Shown: piece after piece, positions 60,444 through 64,000 of the stretch | How the letters are laid out: the number at the start of each line of letters is the position of its first letter | Position numbering within the stretch: the stretch's first letter is position 1 | From: Clostridia bacterium | GTDB lineage: Bacteria; Bacillota; Clostridia; Oscillospirales; Ruminococcaceae | Assembly (NCBI GenBank): GCA_009929695.1 | Contig: RZZW01000001.1 | Span: forward strand, 62,001 to 126,000 | Length of the DNA: 64,000 nt | Direction: 5' to 3' | Made by a program: the position numbers and the translations under genes | The notes under the pieces: model-generated | Told to the model about the DNA's origin: nothing | The model's input: only the letters and a program-made list of their open reading frames with translations | Databases searched by the model: none

Positions 60444-61742
60444 ATGAACGATGAAAAAAGCAATTTGGAAAATGCTATAAATCAGAACTCCGCTTCTTCT
60501 TTGTCAGAAACGCCAAGTTTACCTAATGCAGCCACATTAAGTCGCAAGCCCATAAATAAGAAATGGATTGTTTTGGCAATTTTGCCTATTGTACTTATTG
60601 TGTTTCTAATAAACTTTTCTCTAAATACTAATTCGGATAAACACGATTTATTCAATTGCGGATTAGTTCCCGCAAAAACCAATGACAAATGGGGCTATAT
60701 TGACAAAACCGGAAAATATGTTATTTCCCCTCAGTTTGATGATGCAAACTCTTTCGCAAGCAATGGGATCGCATTAGTAGAAAATAATGAAAAATATGGA
60801 TACATAGACAATACTGGCACATATATTGCCGAACCGCAATTTGACTTTGCACGCTCTTTTACTGATAATGGACTAGCCGTCGTAAAAAGTGGAAAACGAT
60901 ATGGTTATATCAATAAGCAAGGCACCTACGCCATTAACCCACAATTTGATTATGCCAATTCTTTCGATGATAATGGACTTGCAATAATCGAAGTTAACGA
61001 AAAATATGGATACATTGATAAAACCGGAAAATATGTTATCAGCCCCCAATTTGAACAAGCATATAACTTTTCTGATAACGGACTTGCCGCAGTTGTAAGT
61101 CAATTTTTATGGGGTTATATTGATAAAACCGGCAAATATATAATTAACCCACAATTTAAATTTGCACTTGAGTTCAAGAATAACCTTGCGTTAGTGTATA
61201 ATGGTGAGCTATGGGGTTGCATCAATAAAACCGGCAAATATGTTATTAACCCTCAGTTTGATCGGGCATATGATTTTTCAGATAATGGACTTTCATTAGT
61301 GCAAATCGGAGATTTATGGGGTTATATAGATAAAACTGGCAATTATGCTATAAACCCGCAGTTTGAAGGTTCCGGACGTTTTGCTGATAATGGTCTTGCT
61401 CTAGCCAATAGTGGAAATTTATATGGCTACATTGACAAAACAGGAAAATATGTTATTGATCCTCAGTTTGATGGTGCAAGCTCTTTTACCAAAAGCGGTT
61501 TAGCTGCTGTTAAATCAAAAAATTATTGGGGATACATTGATAAAACCGGTGCTTATGTTATCGCCCCACAACTTGACGCAGCACATTCTAAAGATATGGC
61601 TAATAATGATTACGTTAATCCCATTCCTTTTTATGATGACGGCTATGTAGTTGCTCATATCGGAGATAAGTTTGGCATCATTGACCACACTGGAAAATGT
61701 GTTGTAAATTTAGAATTTGACGGTATAGAAAAATGGGAATAG
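60444..61742 (+). CDS. Membrane-anchored WG-repeat protein
   Basis: A 432-residue protein with a Ser/Asn-rich cytoplasmic N terminus, one membrane segment (about 41-60) and, outside, ten tandem units of about 35 residues of the form WGYIDKTGKYVI-PQFD-A-F--NGLA-V. This is the WG-repeat family; the last unit is truncated and the ninth carries a 13-residue insert. WG-repeat proteins are poorly characterised and probably bind ligands or proteins at the surface. No strong ribosome-binding site is seen before the ATG. It follows the lipoprotein by 92 bp. Confidence 0.85.
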   Translation: MNDEKSNLENAINQNSASSLSETPSLPNAATLSRKPINKKWIVLAILPIVLIVFLINFSLNTNSDKHDLFNCGLVPAKTNDKWGYIDKTGKYVISPQFDDANSFASNGIALVENNEKYGYIDNTGTYIAEPQFDFARSFTDNGLAVVKSGKRYGYINKQGTYAINPQFDYANSFDDNGLAIIEVNEKYGYIDKTGKYVISPQFEQAYNFSDNGLAAVVSQFLWGYIDKTGKYIINPQFKFALEFKNNLALVYNGELWGCINKTGKYVINPQFDRAYDFSDNGLSLVQIGDLWGYIDKTGNYAINPQFEGSGRFADNGLALANSGNLYGYIDKTGKYVIDPQFDGASSFTKSGLAAVKSKNYWGYIDKTGAYVIAPQLDAAHSKDMANNDYVNPIPFYDDGYVVAHIGDKFGIIDHTGKCVVNLEFDGIEKWE

Positions 61743-61825
61743 CCTTATAATTAACTATATTATTTATTAAATAAAACGATGTAAACAGCCGCTACCCTAA
61801 TGCCCACATCACCATTAAATAACAT

Positions 61826-61870
61826 AAGCCCACCACGCCAAAAAATTTGCGAGGTGGGTTTATTATTTAT
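61826..61870 (+). terminator. Terminator after the WG-repeat gene
   Basis: Stem AAGCCCACC/GGTGGGTTT with an 18-nt loop, followed by TTATTATTTAT. The rest of the 295-bp gap up to 62037 shows only a hairpin at 61980. Confidence 0.65.
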
Positions 61871-61979
61871 ACAGCGTACAAGTTTTGTTTTTTCTGTAAA
61901 CCATATATAAGCAGCGCGCCCTGCATGGTAATTTGTGAAGTTTTAATGATGCAATATCTACTTAACAATCGCTGGCAGC

Positions 61980-62014
61980 AATAGCATTTTACTTTCTAAT
62001 TTTAAAATGCTATT
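61980..62014. promoter_or_regulatory. Perfect 12-bp inverted repeat upstream of reductase gene
   Basis: AATAGCATTTTA and TAAAATGCTATT, 11-nt loop, ending 13 bp before the ribosome-binding site of the gene at 62038. It could be an operator or a structured leader. Confidence 0.55.
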
Positions 62015-62037
62015 ATAAAATAAAAACGGAGGAATTT

Positions 62038-62613
62038 ATGAAAAAGCTGCTTGTGGTTGACGCTTGTATTTCGGCGGGAGAGTCGCGGACAAGGGTGTTA
62101 TTGGACGCGTTTTTGGAGGCTTGCAACGGGTTTGAAGTGCAGACTATTAACCTAAAGAATAACGCGGTTTGCGCTTTTGACAAGGATATGCTTTTAAAAC
62201 GCAACGCGGATATTGCCGCTGATAATTTTGACGGCGAGGAATATAACCTTGCAAAAGCCGTGAAAAGCGCCGATGTGATTGTGCTCGCCGCGCCGTACTG
62301 GGATTTGTCGTTTCCGACTGTGGTGAAAGCGTTTATTGAGCACATAATGGTGACTAATTTGACGTTTGGCTACACCGAAACTGGCGTGCGCGGGCTTTGC
62401 GGCGCAACGGAATTTGTGTATATCACAACGGCGGGCGGGTTTATCGGCAGACCAAATTTCGGTTTTGATTACCTTGCCGCCATATTTAAAATGCTGGGAA
62501 TAAAAAAAGCCCACTGCATAAGCGCAGAGGGGCTTGACATTGCGGGGTTTGATGTTGGCGGCGCAATGGCAAAGACGTGCGAGGAAGTTAAAAAAGCGGC
62601 GAACGAGCTGTGA
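62038..62613 (+). CDS. Flavodoxin-fold NAD(P)H oxidoreductase (AzoR/NQO type)
   Basis: FMN-dependent reductase of the azoreductase/quinone reductase superfamily. The 191 residues start KKLLVVDACISAGESRTRVLLDAF (phosphate-binding loop near 9-18) and contain VIVLAAPYWDLSFPTVVKAFIEH and TTAGGFIGRPNFGFDYLAAIFKMLG, typical of this fold. CGGAGG precedes the ATG. Physiological electron acceptor unknown. Its GC content returns to that of the main chromosome. Confidence 0.85.
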   Translation: MKKLLVVDACISAGESRTRVLLDAFLEACNGFEVQTINLKNNAVCAFDKDMLLKRNADIAADNFDGEEYNLAKAVKSADVIVLAAPYWDLSFPTVVKAFIEHIMVTNLTFGYTETGVRGLCGATEFVYITTAGGFIGRPNFGFDYLAAIFKMLGIKKAHCISAEGLDIAGFDVGGAMAKTCEEVKKAANEL

Positions 62614-62660
62614 TAAAAAGCCCTTGCCATACGGTGCGCTTTTAGCGTGACACCTGAATA

Positions 62661-62722
62661 CGGACGCGCGATGCGCGCCCCTACGAACTCAGTTCAATGT
62701 AGGGGCGCACATCGCACGTCCG
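62661..62722. repeat. Pair of TGTAGGG-type palindromes, outward orientation
   Basis: Reverse element 62661-62684 and forward element 62699-62722. The order is opposite to the other pairs in the window. They lie between convergent genes. Confidence 0.72.
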
Positions 62723-62741
62723 TTTATTTTATGCTTTTATT

Positions 62742-63164
62742 TTAATGTCTGCGCGAATATCCGCCGCCGCGGCGGGCTTCGGTGACGCGTTTCAAATCGG
62801 AGATTTTCTCTTCGCTGCGCGTTTTGAACTGGCTCATCATATCCTCAAACGACACAGGGCCTTGCGGCGCGGGCGCTTGGCGCGGCTGCCACACCTTGCC
62901 TTGGTCGGCACGCTGCGGGCGCACGGGCTTAGGCTCGCACTTTTTGATTGAAAGCGCAATTTTGCCCTCGGGTGAAACGCTGATGATTTTCACCTTGACC
63001 TCCTGCCCCTCTGACAGAACGTCCGCAAGCTCTTGGATATACTCGTTTGAAACCTCGGAAATATGCACCATACCTGTTTCACCGTCCGGAAGTGAAACGA
63101 AAGCCCCGAACTTTTTCACGCCGGTGACTTTGCCTGTGACGATTGACCCTACCTCAACTGCCAT
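62742..63164 (-). CDS. yabR: S1-domain RNA-binding protein (YabR type)
   Basis: A 140-residue protein with one S1 domain at 1-75 (VGSIVTGKVTGVKKFGAFVS, GMVHISEVSNEYI, VKVKIISVSPEGKIALSIK) and a basic, disordered C-terminal tail. Homologues (YabR/GSP13) associate with ribosomes or RNA. It lies after divIC, the Bacillus order yabP-yabQ-divIC-yabR. Confidence 0.9.
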   Translation of the reverse strand: MAVEVGSIVTGKVTGVKKFGAFVSLPDGETGMVHISEVSNEYIQELADVLSEGQEVKVKIISVSPEGKIALSIKKCEPKPVRPQRADQGKVWQPRQAPAPQGPVSFEDMMSQFKTRSEEKISDLKRVTEARRGGGYSRRH

Positions 63165-63210
63165 GTAATGAATAAACCCCTCTTAACTATTATTTCAAAG
63201 CCAAACGGCT

Positions 63211-63510
63211 TTAATTACCCGACATATCGACAAACACGCGCTCATCGGGGCGCGCATAATTAAGCTTTTCGCGTGCGAGACGCTCGTAGTACGAGTTTTC
63301 GTCGTCTGTCTCTATAGTACGCTGAAGCTCTGAAATTTGTGCATTTTGGGTGCTAATCTGCTTTGTCAAGCTTTCAAGCTCGCGGCGCTTTGCCACTATT
63401 TCAACCTGCGCCGAAACAAGCGTGATTACAAGATAAACACACACGACAGCAAGCCCTGCAAAAACTGCGAGCCGTGAAAAACCTATTTGCTTTTTTCTGC
63501 CTGTCGCCAT
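63211..63510 (-). CDS. divIC: Septum formation initiator DivIC/FtsB
   Basis: Bitopic division protein that forms a coiled coil with FtsL and helps activate septal peptidoglycan synthesis. The 99 residues have a short cytoplasmic basic N terminus, one membrane segment (13-33), a coiled coil (about 35-68) and the ending REKLNYARPDERVFVD typical of FtsB/DivIC. Between yabQ and yabR. Confidence 0.92.
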   Translation of the reverse strand: MATGRKKQIGFSRLAVFAGLAVVCVYLVITLVSAQVEIVAKRRELESLTKQISTQNAQISELQRTIETDDENSYYERLAREKLNYARPDERVFVDMSGN

Positions 63511-63631
63511 TTACAAATCCTCTGAATACGCTTTTTTAATGCACTCAAAAAAGGGTACACTTCCCCTTAGTATATTGAGTATTAAAATTATACAACACAA
63601 AGCACTGCTTTTGCAATAGTATTGCCTATTT

Positions 63632-63972
63632 TTAATTGTGTTTTTTTCGTTTAGGGCGGCGAATTACACGATAAATGCGATTTTCGAGCCGAAATATCGG
63701 CATAAGTAAGGTTTTTTGCGCCGCGATGTATCCGCAAAGCATTGGAACAAGCGTAAATATGCGCACTGTCGGGTAGGCGAAAATGCTGTGCACGGCGCTT
63801 TTATAAAAAAAGCCGCGAACGCGAACACGAGAATGTCGCAGACAGTGCACGCCACTTTTCCGCCGCCTGTAAAAAGGCGCAGCAGCCTATACAAAACCGC
63901 CGTGAGCGCGCCTGCACCCGCCGCGAGCAATGCGTCGCGCAAGGCGGGCGCAAGCGTTACATTGGCCGCCAT
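63632..63972 (-). pseudogene. yabQ: Spore cortex protein YabQ with -1 frameshift at a T7 run
   Basis: YabQ is a polytopic membrane protein needed for spore cortex formation in Bacillus. The first 56 codons (MAANVTLAPALRDALL, TAVLYRLLRLFTGGGKVACT, DILVFAFAAFF) and the second-frame part from 63805 to 63632 (VRIFTLVPMLCGYIAAQK, FRLENRIYRVIRR) join to a convincing 113-residue YabQ if the ribosome slips -1 at seven T (63805-63811 on plus as A7). The zero-frame product instead ends after 102 residues with an unrelated tail. The phase T-TTT-TTT fits a slippery heptamer. It may be a pseudogene, a sequence error or real recoding. Confidence 0.75.
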
Positions 63973-64000
63973 CAGCGTGTGGCGCGCTTAAACAAAGAGC
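63972..64000 (-). CDS. yabP: Possible 3' end of yabP
   Basis: The window edge shows SLFKRATR and a TGA that overlaps the yabQ ATG (TGATG). Position and overlap fit yabP, the sporulation gene that precedes yabQ in Firmicutes, but only eight residues are visible. Confidence 0.4.

Overview
The window looks like part of a chromosome of a spore-forming, anaerobic Firmicute of class Clostridia, probably a gut Oscillospirales-type organism. The evidence is gene order shared with Bacillus and Clostridium (yhbY-nadD-yqeK-LCP, rnc-smc-ftsY, dprA-topA-trmFO, infC-rpmI-rplT, ylxM-ffh-rpsP-khpA, yabP-yabQ-divIC-yabR), AddAB instead of RecBCD, folate-dependent TrmFO, a short HisG with HisZ, a T-box leader, rubrerythrin with a PerR-type regulator, and a locus for host mucin-type glycans. 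No rRNA, tRNA, CRISPR array, prophage or transposase gene was seen. The assignment is from sequence reading only.

Layout. 1-16.8 kb, almost all on the minus strand, is housekeeping: infC-rpmI-rplT with an attenuator leader and AUU start; an rRNA methyltransferase-dprA-topA-trmFO-plsX-rnc-smc-ftsY block; and rdgB, yhbY, nadD, yqeK and an LCP cell-wall ligase that runs off the left edge. 16.9-23.6 kb is addB-addA. 23.8-33.9 kb is a divergent glycan locus: GH112 phosphorylase, sulfatase, two ABC permeases and a broken solute-binding-protein gene on the minus strand; an AraC regulator, a sugar nucleotidyltransferase, an N-acetylhexosamine kinase and an extended SDR on the plus strand. Together they suggest uptake, desulfation and phosphorolysis of galacto-N-biose or lacto-N-biose. 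34-41.7 kb holds rubrerythrin/PerR, rsmD-coaD, uvrC, HPr, a tiny membrane protein with rimM-trmD, and pyrophosphatase. 41.7-50.3 kb is a complete histidine operon (hisZ G D C B H A F IE and a PHP phosphatase). 50.5-54 kb has a cysteine-synthase-like gene divergent from ylxM-ffh-rpsP-khpA. 54.3-59.2 kb is leuA-C-D-B under a leucine T-box. 59.2-61.8 kb is an AT-rich island (XRE regulator, coiled-coil lipoprotein, WG-repeat protein). 62-64 kb has a flavodoxin-fold reductase and the yabQ-divIC-yabR sporulation/division cluster, in which yabQ has a -1 frameshift.

The most unusual feature is the intergenic DNA. At least three families of palindromic elements recur, and nearly every gap over 100 bp holds one: (i) short hairpins opening with TGTAGGG, whose stems differ from copy to copy while staying paired, ten of them packed into about 530 bp at 14.8-15.4 kb; (ii) a ~105-bp multi-hairpin element with CCTCATC/GATGAGG ends (three copies); (iii) an element with purine-rich/pyrimidine-rich inverted ends around variable hairpins (three copies). 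They sit inside operons (his, ffh-rpsP), abut gene ends, and in two genes supply the stop codon. They look like small non-autonomous mobile or REP-like elements; no mobilising enzyme is visible here.
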